A stretch of DNA of 18,041 bases from Candidatus Brocadiaceae bacterium (GTDB taxonomy: Bacteria; Planctomycetota; MHYJ01; JACQXL01; CAKKQI01): positions 1 through 18,041 of the forward strand of contig CAKKQI010000357.1 of assembly GCA_919901895.1 (NCBI GenBank). The letters are read 5' to 3'. The notes below the pieces were generated by a model. It made no database searches. It was not told where the DNA came from and worked only from the letters and a program-made list of their open reading frames with translations. The position numbers were made by a program, and so were the translations under genes. Shown piece by piece: positions 1-6,605 of this stretch (positions are counted from its first letter, which is position 1; each line of letters begins with the position of its first letter).

Positions 1-52
1 TATGTTTGTTAGGATACGCAAAATATTTTCATCCACAACATTTGACAATTAC

Positions 53-853
53 TCAATTTTTAACGACTTCAATTACTTTTATACTACTACGAGAGTTTTC
101 AGTAGCTTGAATAGGTTCTACGCGCAAACCCGTGATTTCAGCGTGTACGACCTGGCCCTCCGTTTTAAGTTTTGGCAAGAAGCGTTTAATCTGGTTTGCC
201 GGTATGGCATAACCAATTCCGGTATTGGCAAAGATGAACCCAATTTCCGTTTCTAGCTTACCGTTAATGCCCACAATTTTACCATCCAGTGTAATCAACG
301 GTCCTCCGGAATTACCGGGATTAATAGCCGCATCGGTCTGAATGGCATCCGAATAGTCATTCTGAAAACGATGCAAGGCACTAATTAATCCAAAAGTAAC
401 GGTTGGTTCCAAATCACTAATACCAATAGTAAAAGGATTGCCAACCACAATTACCGGTTGTCCAACTTCAAGAGTATCGGAATCACCAAATTCCAGATAG
501 GGCAACTCTTTGGCATCTTTTATCTTGAGAAGAGCGATATCACCGGTGGGGTCGCAACCAATCCGTTCGGCTTCATATGATTTACCATCCGCCCGAAAAA
601 CATCCCATTTGACGCTGTTAGCTACGACATGATAATTGGTCAATACATAACCATCCGGCGAAACCAGAACGCCTGAAGCACCGGCGATAAACACATAGGC
701 GGGAATTACCTTTTCCGAAACCTGAATAATTTTTTGTTGAAGGTTCAGGGCTAACGATTTAATGTCCTTATCTTCGGCGGAAACAAGCAGGGCATTGAAG
801 ATACCAAACGATAATACAACTACCCAGAACGAATATTTTTTTTTGCTAATCAT
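53..853 (-). CDS. Exported trypsin-like serine protease (HtrA/S1C) without PDZ
   Basis: 266 residues. An N-terminal hydrophobic segment (about residues 8-26, ending VSA) looks like a signal peptide, so it probably acts in the periplasm. The S1C fold follows with a complete triad: His75 in LTNYHVV, Asp105 in GDIALLK and Ser182 in NPGNSGGPL. HtrA proteins of this kind degrade or chaperone misfolded envelope proteins. Usual DegP/DegQ relatives carry one or two PDZ domains after the protease. Here the chain stops at IEVVKN, just after a stretch (GLRVEPI) that resembles the start of a PDZ, so the gene may be a shortened form. The start is supported by GGAG at 863-866, 9 bases upstream. It is the last gene of the five-gene minus-strand series, 28 bases after its neighbour. 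Protease assignment is firm; substrate unknown. Confidence 0.9.
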   Translation of the reverse strand: MISKKKYSFWVVVLSFGIFNALLVSAEDKDIKSLALNLQQKIIQVSEKVIPAYVFIAGASGVLVSPDGYVLTNYHVVANSVKWDVFRADGKSYEAERIGCDPTGDIALLKIKDAKELPYLEFGDSDTLEVGQPVIVVGNPFTIGISDLEPTVTFGLISALHRFQNDYSDAIQTDAAINPGNSGGPLITLDGKIVGINGKLETEIGFIFANTGIGYAIPANQIKRFLPKLKTEGQVVHAEITGLRVEPIQATENSRSSIKVIEVVKN

Positions 854-881
854 ATAAATTCACTCCGCTCACTACAAGTTT

Positions 882-2603
882 TTACCTCTGTTCTAAGACC
901 GCTTCAACTTCAATGGTCTTATCTTCCCGCTGGATTTTTATCTTTACTTTTTCTTTAACTTTATAAGTCCTGATCATATTGATTAATTCCCGCGATTCGG
1001 TAACAGATTTATTATTTAATTGAATAATCACATCACCAACTTTGATCCCGGCTTTTTCAGCGGCGCTATCCGGAATGACCTGGTCAATTTTTGCTCCTTT
1101 AACATCCAGGGCGCCACTGACTAATTGTACGCCTAAGAAAGGAAGAGGTGTTTTTTCTATTTTCTTACCGGCAATAAGGTCCGGAAGAATTTCTTTTATG
1201 GCAGTTGATTTAACCGCCAAACCAACACCGGAATTAAGCCCCCATTCCAGAGGATGGGCAAATTGCCCGACGAGACCAATAAAATTACCGTCTAGATCAA
1301 ATACGGCTCCTCCGATATTGCCATAATTAATCTTGGCATCCAATTGAAATGCTTTACCGTTAATCAGGCGGTTTAATGCACTGACAATTCCTGCGGTCAT
1401 TGTTGTCTCAAAAGCAGTCGGGTCAGGATTATTACCAATAATTATCGCCCACTGCCCTACTTTCAGGTTTGTTTGATCAGGCAATCGCAGATCTTCACCG
1501 GTCATCGCCTCTTCGGTTTTCAGTAAAGCTAAATCAAAATCCTGACACCACCCAACTACTTTAGCCGGATATTCCTTTTTGGATTTATCTGTCTGTTTAA
1601 TTACTTTTACCTCTTTTAGTTTACCGGCAATATGGTGGTAACTGGTAAGAACATATCCTTTTGCCGGGTCAACCAAAATACCGCTCAACAAACTATCCGG
1701 CCTGGTAGAATACTCCTTAATTTCTGCTGAGGTTTCCAGCGTGGGCGGTTCCATCGGATCGGGCTGACGACGAGGCGGTGGTTCAGGTGGCTGGGATTTT
1801 TCTTCATAAGTTATTCTAAGCCCGACTATAAATGGTTTAACTTTATCCAGTGGATAATTAAAAGATACCGGATCCGGTAACTTTCCGGCAGACTGTTCTG
1901 GCGGGCTGAAATATTCCTTAATAGATGATTTAATAATATTACTCGGCAGAGCAGTACCAAGACGCCGGGATTTAGAATACGAAAGAATAATGATACCGAT
2001 AATTTCACCGTCCGCTGAAATAAGCGGCCCCCCATCAATTCCTCCATTAACTGCGGCGGTGGTCTCAATTACCTCGCCGATGTATTTACCGGTAATCTCT
2101 TCCAGATGATAAGCCCCTTCTTTTTCCAATGAATAGCGACCGCTGATGATCCCGCGCGAAAAAGCCGGCTGGTCATCATTAATAATACTGGATAATGAAT
2201 CACCCAGAGTATACGCCGCATCACCAATCTTGACTTTGTCTGAATCACCCAGATTTAAACTTATCAAATTATCTGCTTCTATATCTAATAAAGTTACTTC
2301 GTTAGGCTCATCTGTAAAAACTATTTTACCTTTATAGCTTTTACCGTTATTCAAACGAACCAGAATATCTTTGGCTTTCGGAGGAATCACGCTGGAAGTA
2401 GTCAGCATTAAACCATCTGATTTAATGATGGCGCCGGTTCCGTGAAATTTGGCGTTATCCAGGGTACAGGTTAGCCCAACAATAGACGGGCTAATCTGTT
2501 TCCAGACCTCGTAATAGTTGCCATCTTTTGGCTCAGCAATAGCGGGACCAACCCAGCCACCTACTGTAATAATCAGAATTAACTGAAGTATTTGTTTTTT
2601 CAT
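882..2603 (-). CDS. Exported tandem trypsin-like pseudoprotease with C-terminal PDZ
   Basis: 573 residues: signal peptide (about 1-23, ending AIA), first trypsin-like domain (about 28-225), Pro-rich linker (about 270-290), second trypsin-like domain (about 300-475) and PDZ (about 487-570, with GVQLV and AAEKAGIKVGDVIIQLN). In domain 1 all triad positions are altered by alignment to the family pattern: LTTSSVI gives Ser71 for His, NEVTLL has Glu102 for Asp, and NGGIDGG has Asp190 for Ser. Domain 2 keeps His323 (LTSYHHI) and Asp357 (DFDLALLK), but NYGNIGG places Ile430 where Ser is needed. Neither domain should cleave by the usual mechanism, so a scaffold, peptide-binding or regulatory role is inferred. 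The start has GAGGGGA at 2615-2621. The gene lies 42 bases after the protease-TPR gene in the same series. Family assignment firm; loss of activity is my reading of motifs. Confidence 0.9.
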   Translation of the reverse strand: MKKQILQLILIITVGGWVGPAIAEPKDGNYYEVWKQISPSIVGLTCTLDNAKFHGTGAIIKSDGLMLTTSSVIPPKAKDILVRLNNGKSYKGKIVFTDEPNEVTLLDIEADNLISLNLGDSDKVKIGDAAYTLGDSLSSIINDDQPAFSRGIISGRYSLEKEGAYHLEEITGKYIGEVIETTAAVNGGIDGGPLISADGEIIGIIILSYSKSRRLGTALPSNIIKSSIKEYFSPPEQSAGKLPDPVSFNYPLDKVKPFIVGLRITYEEKSQPPEPPPRRQPDPMEPPTLETSAEIKEYSTRPDSLLSGILVDPAKGYVLTSYHHIAGKLKEVKVIKQTDKSKKEYPAKVVGWCQDFDLALLKTEEAMTGEDLRLPDQTNLKVGQWAIIIGNNPDPTAFETTMTAGIVSALNRLINGKAFQLDAKINYGNIGGAVFDLDGNFIGLVGQFAHPLEWGLNSGVGLAVKSTAIKEILPDLIAGKKIEKTPLPFLGVQLVSGALDVKGAKIDQVIPDSAAEKAGIKVGDVIIQLNNKSVTESRELINMIRTYKVKEKVKIKIQREDKTIEVEAVLEQR

Positions 2604-2645
2604 GCAGTAGCACGTCCCCTCAATTAGACGATTACATATAGAATT

Positions 2646-3983
2646 CTATTTCTTATCTATTAAAGTAAAGAGTTTATTAGCCAGTTCTTTATCTAATTCC
2701 TTAAGAATATTGTATTCTTCTAATGCGCGATCACGGTTACCTGCTTGGAGATAGGCCCGCCCAAGCCAGTAATGTGCCTCGGTCAAATCAGGCGTGATGC
2801 GGATGACTTGTTTTAATGATTCAATTGCCTTCGGGTAATCCCCTGACATTCCAGAGACAATCCCAAGATTATAGTGTGCATCAGTAAAATCAGGTTCAAT
2901 GCGGATGGCTTGTTTGAATGATTCGATTGCTTTCGGGTAATTACCTGATTCTCTATAGGCAAGCCCAAGATTATAGTGTGCCTGGGCCAAATCAGGCTTG
3001 ATGCGAATGGCTTGTTTGAATGATTCAATTGCCTTCTGGTAATCGCCTGACTTCCCATAGATAATCCCAAGATTATCGTGTGCCTGGGCAAAATCAGGTT
3101 TAATGCGGATGGCTTCTTTGTAGAATTTAATTGCCTCTTTATGGTTTTCGTTTCTATCTAAATTATATCCTTGAAAAAACCAGTACTGGGCTGAAGTAGA
3201 GAAATCTTCAGCAAATTTTTCTATCGAAGTAATCTCCTTTCCCGATATCTTATCCTTGATAATAATTATGGGCACCGCAAAATTATTAATGTTTTGCATA
3301 CCCCCCATAGAAGTAGCGACACCGATTACCTGGCCTTTTTCGTTAAAGACCGGACTACCGCTGTTTCCATCCGAAATGGGAGCGCTGATCTGAATGCCTT
3401 TCTGGTCCCAGCCTACCTCTTGTCTCCCATTGATGACGCCATCGGTTATTATAGAATTTTCTAACCCTTCCGGGCTACCGATCACATAAACTTTTTCACC
3501 CGGTTTAATCTTATCCGAATCACCTAATGTTAAAATGGGCAAGTCGTTACCTTTAGCCTTTAATATAACCAGGTCGTTCGCCGCGTCGCTATAAAGTAGT
3601 CCTTCTACTTCAAGGTATTTATCTTTAGCGATCTTTACCTTTATTGATGAAGCGCCACTTACTACATGCAAGTTAGTCACAATTGCCCCATCACTCCGCA
3701 CGATAAAACCACTGCCCTTTCCTAAAGGTTTAACGTCTTTGTCATAGGTAATAATTATTACGACGGCTTGATTATTCTGCTCATAGATTTTATCGGCCTG
3801 CCCCGATACAATCGGGGCCTGAGCCGTGATGATCTGCGGCCGGGCAAGAATATACAGGCAGATTAAGAAACCAATTCCGACGGGATACAGACGGATGAGG
3901 TATTGTCTTACTCTGATAAGCGAGTTGAATCCTATTTCCAGTCTTTTCATATGTTTTTTCTTCTTTTCTGATAGGTTCTGCAT
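2646..3983 (-). CDS. Membrane-anchored trypsin-like protease fused to TPR repeats
   Basis: 445 residues. A basic N-terminus is followed by a hydrophobic segment (about 30-48) ending near TAQA, so it is either a signal anchor or a cleaved signal peptide. The S1C protease domain (about 64-245) has a full triad: His106 (VTNLHVV), Asp137 (ANDLVILK) and Ser208 (DGNSGSPV). Four 34-residue TPRs follow (291-426), with a degenerate half repeat before them; TPRs bind protein partners and take the place of a PDZ here. The start lies 7 bases after the DUF58 stop, so translation is probably coupled; a second Met at residue 12 (base 3950) is an alternative start. Residues 56-61 (APIVSG) are encoded by a 19-base palindrome also present in the DAHP synthase gene. 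Probably an envelope protease acting with the other two S1C proteins of the series; substrate unknown. Confidence 0.9.
   Translation of the reverse strand: MQNLSEKKKKHMKRLEIGFNSLIRVRQYLIRLYPVGIGFLICLYILARPQIITAQAPIVSGQADKIYEQNNQAVVIIITYDKDVKPLGKGSGFIVRSDGAIVTNLHVVSGASSIKVKIAKDKYLEVEGLLYSDAANDLVILKAKGNDLPILTLGDSDKIKPGEKVYVIGSPEGLENSIITDGVINGRQEVGWDQKGIQISAPISDGNSGSPVFNEKGQVIGVATSMGGMQNINNFAVPIIIIKDKISGKEITSIEKFAEDFSTSAQYWFFQGYNLDRNENHKEAIKFYKEAIRIKPDFAQAHDNLGIIYGKSGDYQKAIESFKQAIRIKPDLAQAHYNLGLAYRESGNYPKAIESFKQAIRIEPDFTDAHYNLGIVSGMSGDYPKAIESLKQVIRITPDLTEAHYWLGRAYLQAGNRDRALEEYNILKELDKELANKLFTLIDKK
2706..3113 (-). repeat. 102-bp tandem repeats encoding TPRs
   Basis: Four consecutive 102-base units encode the four TPRs of the protease-TPR gene. 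The three units at 2808-3113 are very similar at DNA level, with recurring blocks such as AIRIKPD and KAIESFKQ. The last unit (2706-2807) is more diverged. High similarity suggests recent duplication or gene conversion of units, and the copy number may vary between strains. Confidence 0.8.
3800..3818 (-). repeat. In-frame palindrome, copy 1
   Basis: The coding strand reads GCCCCGATTGTATCGGGGC, with 8-base perfect arms and a 3-base loop. It lies inside the protease-TPR gene just after the hydrophobic N-terminal segment and encodes APIVSG. An identical 19-base copy, in the same frame, is at 15968-15986. Confidence 0.85.
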
Positions 3984-3990
3984 CTTCTTC

Positions 3991-4920
3991 TCATTTCCGC
4001 CCGACTTTATGAGTGGCTAAACGGGTCGACAGATAAGCCGTTAAAGCCACGTCTAAATTTTGGTCGGTGGAAATCTGGACGTAATCAATCCGTTCCTTCA
4101 GGCAATTTCTTCTCAGGAGAGTGGTAAAATTATTTAACGCATTAAGATATTCCCGGCGCAACGGCCGCGGGTCGGCAATCAGGTTGCCGGATTCTTCCAT
4201 CCCTTCAAAATAAGTCATCCGGTTAAAGGGAAATTTTATTTCCGCTTCATCCATGATATTAAAGACGATGATTTCTTGCCCTTTATGGCGCAGCCGCTGT
4301 AAGCCTTTCAGGATATTTAACGGGTTATCAAAAAGGTCGGAGATGATTATTACCAATCCCCGTTTTTCAATCCGCTCCGCCATATTTAAAGAAATGGCTT
4401 TAATGTCGGTTGGTCTGGTCGGAGTAGCCTGGCTGATTTCTTTAAGAATGGCGTTAAGATGAAGTTGGCTGCCGGCTGGAGGAATAACTTTCAGCACTTC
4501 CCGGTCAAACAAAACTAACCCAACTGCATCCTGTTGCTGAATCATCAAATAAGCCAGCGAAGCGGCGATATAACTGCCGTATTCAAATTTACTGATACCG
4601 GTTGATTGATAAGCCATTGATTCGCTGACGTCCAGCAGGAGATAACAATTAAGATTTGTTTCCTGCTCGTATTCTTTGATATAAAGCCGGTCGGAGCGTC
4701 CGAAGATTTTCCAATCAAGGTATCTTAAATCATCACCCGGCGTATAATTCCGATGAGAGGCGAATTCAACACTGACGCCGCGGTAAGGGCTTTTATGCAG
4801 GCCGGTCAGGTAACCTTCCACGATTAACCGGGCTTTTAAATCCAGGCGCGCAATCTTATTCAGAACGCGCGGATCCAAGTACTTTTGGTAATCTTCCATT
4901 CCGTGATAACTCACTTTCAT
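3991..4920 (-). CDS. DUF58 / von Willebrand A-like protein
   Basis: 309 residues from the first Met. The DUF58 signature runs from KYLDPRVL through HRNYTPGDDLRYLDWKIF to YEQETNL (residues 14-90). A vWA-like metal-site motif DVSES follows (97-101). Most DUF58 proteins are cytoplasmic partners of MoxR ATPases, and no signal peptide or membrane segment is seen here. The reading frame overlaps the end of the MoxR gene by 65 bases. The second Met at residue 8 (base 4899, MEDYQKYLDP) fits the usual N-terminus of the family better and would reduce the overlap to 44 bases; neither start has a strong ribosome site, so coupled translation is likely. The protease-TPR gene follows after 7 bases. The exact biochemical role of DUF58 proteins is not settled; a link to chaperone or assembly work with MoxR is family knowledge. 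Confidence 0.93.
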   Translation of the reverse strand: MKVSYHGMEDYQKYLDPRVLNKIARLDLKARLIVEGYLTGLHKSPYRGVSVEFASHRNYTPGDDLRYLDWKIFGRSDRLYIKEYEQETNLNCYLLLDVSESMAYQSTGISKFEYGSYIAASLAYLMIQQQDAVGLVLFDREVLKVIPPAGSQLHLNAILKEISQATPTRPTDIKAISLNMAERIEKRGLVIIISDLFDNPLNILKGLQRLRHKGQEIIVFNIMDEAEIKFPFNRMTYFEGMEESGNLIADPRPLRREYLNALNNFTTLLRRNCLKERIDYVQISTDQNLDVALTAYLSTRLATHKVGRK

Positions 4921-5941
4921 CGACCGGGGTGATTTCTATTAATTTATCAATGATTTTATCGGTGGTGATCCCTTCCGCTTCGGCGCTGAAATTAGTGATA
5001 ATCCGGTGCCGCAGGACCGGGTAAGCCACGGCTTTAATATCGTCGGTGGAAACATAATATCGTCCCTGAAGAATGGCGTGGGCTTTGGCGCCGATAATCA
5101 GATACTGCGAAGCGCGCGGGCCGGCTCCCCAGGCGACCCATTCCCTGATAAATTCCGGAACGTTGGCCGGCAGCCCCGATTCGATTGAAGGATGCACCCG
5201 TGTTTGGCGGGCCAGGGCCATCGCATAATTAATGACGTGGTCGGCAATCGGCACCCGGCGGACAATTTCCTGTAACTGTAAAATTTCTTCGCGGGATAAA
5301 ACTTTATCCAGTTGGATGTTAAAAGAAGAAGTGGTTAATTTCATAATTTCCAGTTCTTCGTTTTCTGTGGGATAATCAACCATGATATTGAACATAAACC
5401 GATCCAGCTGGGCTTCGGGTAGAGGATAAGTGCCTTCTTGTTCAATCGGGTTCTGGGTGGCCAGGACAAAGAACGGCTCTTCCAGCGTATATTTTCGGCC
5501 GCCGCAGGTTACCTGTAATTCCTGCATCGCTTCCAGCAGGGCGGCCTGGGTTTTGGGCGGCGTCCGGTTGATTTCGTCCGCCAGAATTACATTCGAAAAA
5601 ACCGGTCCCTTAATAAATTGTAAACAACGCTGGCCGGTGGAACGGTCTTCCTGGATTACCTCGGTGCCGGTAATATCGGCCGGCATCAGATCCGGCGTAA
5701 ATTGGATTCGGTTAAAAGAAAGCGAAAGCGTCTGGGCCACGGTCCGCACCATCAGGGTTTTGGCCAGACCGGGCACCCCGATTAAAAGACCGTGCCCTTT
5801 GGCAAAAATACAGGTTAATAACTGTTCCAGTACTTTTTCCTGCCCGATGATGGCTTTTCTTAACTCGGCTCTTAACTGTTCATAGGCATTTTTCAACCGC
5901 TGGACGGCTTCCAGGTCCGAAAGATGTTTTTCTTGAGCCAT
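4856..5941 (-). CDS. MoxR-family AAA+ ATPase
   Basis: 361 residues, normal for the family. Walker A is GVPGLAKT (55-62) and Walker B is VILADEIN (118-125). A sensor-1 region ATQNPIEQEG (161-170) and the motif LPEAQLDRF with a candidate arginine finger (Arg181) follow, then the C-terminal lid domain. MoxR ATPases use ATP to remodel or insert cofactors into partner proteins, usually with vWA/DUF58 proteins encoded next door, as here. The start is supported by GGGAG at about 5950-5954 and a promoter further upstream (6030-6058). It heads the five-gene series that continues with DUF58 and three trypsin-like proteins, suggesting a link to envelope protein quality control. Family assignment is firm; the target is unknown. 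Confidence 0.96.
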   Translation of the reverse strand: MAQEKHLSDLEAVQRLKNAYEQLRAELRKAIIGQEKVLEQLLTCIFAKGHGLLIGVPGLAKTLMVRTVAQTLSLSFNRIQFTPDLMPADITGTEVIQEDRSTGQRCLQFIKGPVFSNVILADEINRTPPKTQAALLEAMQELQVTCGGRKYTLEEPFFVLATQNPIEQEGTYPLPEAQLDRFMFNIMVDYPTENEELEIMKLTTSSFNIQLDKVLSREEILQLQEIVRRVPIADHVINYAMALARQTRVHPSIESGLPANVPEFIREWVAWGAGPRASQYLIIGAKAHAILQGRYYVSTDDIKAVAYPVLRHRIITNFSAEAEGITTDKIIDKLIEITPVDESELSRNGRLPKVLGSARSE

Positions 5942-6004
5942 AATTTTTCTCCCATAAAATAGTGATTATTACATATTTTATATATACGTAAAAGAGCTAG
6001 CCCT

Positions 6005-6051
6005 GTTAGAGATTTTTAAACTATGTCCTATTATATATTGTAATCTCTAAC
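6005..6051. repeat. 10-bp inverted repeat around the MoxR promoter
   Basis: GTTAGAGATT at 6005-6014 is the exact reverse complement of AATCTCTAAC at 6042-6051, separated by 27 bases that contain the -10 box. It could be an operator or the ends of a small repeat element. The arms resemble the terminal repeats at 17574-17590 and 17842-17858 (TGTTAGAG core). Confidence 0.6.
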
Positions 6052-6058
6052 GAGGCAA
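6030..6058 (-). promoter_or_regulatory. Promoter of the MoxR-protease series
   Basis: On the minus strand, TTGCCT (6053-6058) lies 17 bases from a perfect TATAAT (6030-6035). The predicted transcript start is near 6023, leaving a leader of about 80 bases before the MoxR gene. An inverted repeat (6005-6014 and 6042-6051) brackets the -10 box and start point. Confidence 0.6.
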
Positions 6059-6087
6059 GCAAAAAGTGAGACCGTTTAAAAATTTTG

Positions 6088-6117
6088 AAACGGATTTATC
6101 CCGGTGAAAGTCGGGAT
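6088..6117. repeat. Dispersed repeat fragment with hairpin
   Basis: Bases 6088-6102 (AAACGGATTTATCCC) recur in inverted orientation at 17530-17544. The adjoining ATCCCG (6098-6103) pairs with CGGGAT (6112-6117) around an 8-base loop. It probably belongs to a dispersed repeat in the 277-base gap between the divergent MoxR and thioesterase genes; no gene is seen in this gap. Confidence 0.5.
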
Positions 6118-6224
6118 CTAATCAAGTTACGTCAAATTTTCTTTACAAAAACTGTTAAATTTGGTTAATTAAAACTTCCGGTATATTTATTTTCCGGGTT
6201 TCGTATTTTTAGAATTTCGTGTTT

Positions 6225-6605
6225 ATGGAAGTAAAAATTTATTACGAGGACACGGATTGCGGCGGGGTGGTTTATTACGCCAATTACCTGAAGTATTTTG
6301 AGCGGGCGCGGAGCGAATATCTGGAAAAGCGTGGCGTTAGTTTATTGGAATTGCATAAGCAAGAGATATTTTTTATGGTCGCGACGGCTAATTTAAAATA
6401 CCGCGCCCCGGCCCATTATGGTGAAACGCTGGCAATTGATACTCAAATTTCTGAGGTCGCTCACGCTTCCTTTACTTTTCAATATAAAGTTCATGAAAAA
6501 ACTAATCGGTTATTGCTGGTGGAAGGCGAGACTAAAATCGTGACGGTTGACGGAAAAGGTAAATTAAAAAGATTGAATCCGGATTTGAAAGCAAAATTAA
6601 AATGA
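6225..6605 (+). CDS. ybgC: YbgC/4-hydroxybenzoyl-CoA thioesterase-family acyl-CoA thioesterase
   Basis: 126 residues from this ATG, the normal size for a single hotdog-fold domain. The family signature is at the N-terminus, YYEDTDCGGVVYYANYLKYFERARSEYL in two overlapping blocks, including the conserved Asp of EDTD; the usual YHANY is YYANY here. Such enzymes hydrolyse acyl-CoA or acyl-ACP thioesters in the cytoplasm, and in proteobacteria ybgC sits with the tol-pal genes, which are not seen here. A GTG at 6219 could start two codons earlier, but ATG 6225 matches the family N-terminus; no clear ribosome site precedes either. The stop overlaps the start of the kelch gene (ATGA, 6602-6605), so the two are probably cotranslated. 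Family firm, substrate unknown. Confidence 0.88.
   Translation: MEVKIYYEDTDCGGVVYYANYLKYFERARSEYLEKRGVSLLELHKQEIFFMVATANLKYRAPAHYGETLAIDTQISEVAHASFTFQYKVHEKTNRLLLVEGETKIVTVDGKGKLKRLNPDLKAKLK

Noticed and set aside
2..256. Plus-strand open frame of 84 codons at the left edge
   Set aside because: It lies wholly opposite the well-supported protease gene and has no family features.
1042..1326. Plus-strand open frame inside the tandem pseudoprotease gene
   Set aside because: Antisense shadow; the minus strand encodes clear trypsin-like and PDZ motifs.
2784..3143. Regular 102-base periodicity considered as a CRISPR array
   Set aside because: The period matches 34-residue TPRs inside an open frame, with no separate repeat and spacer parts.
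5430..5885. 151-codon plus-strand frame opposite the MoxR gene
   Set aside because: Long but antisense to Walker A/B-encoding sequence; its translation has no recognisable domain.
6088..6120. Hairpin upstream of MoxR considered as a riboswitch
   Set aside because: It lies upstream of the predicted promoter and looks like a dispersed repeat, with no known aptamer pattern.
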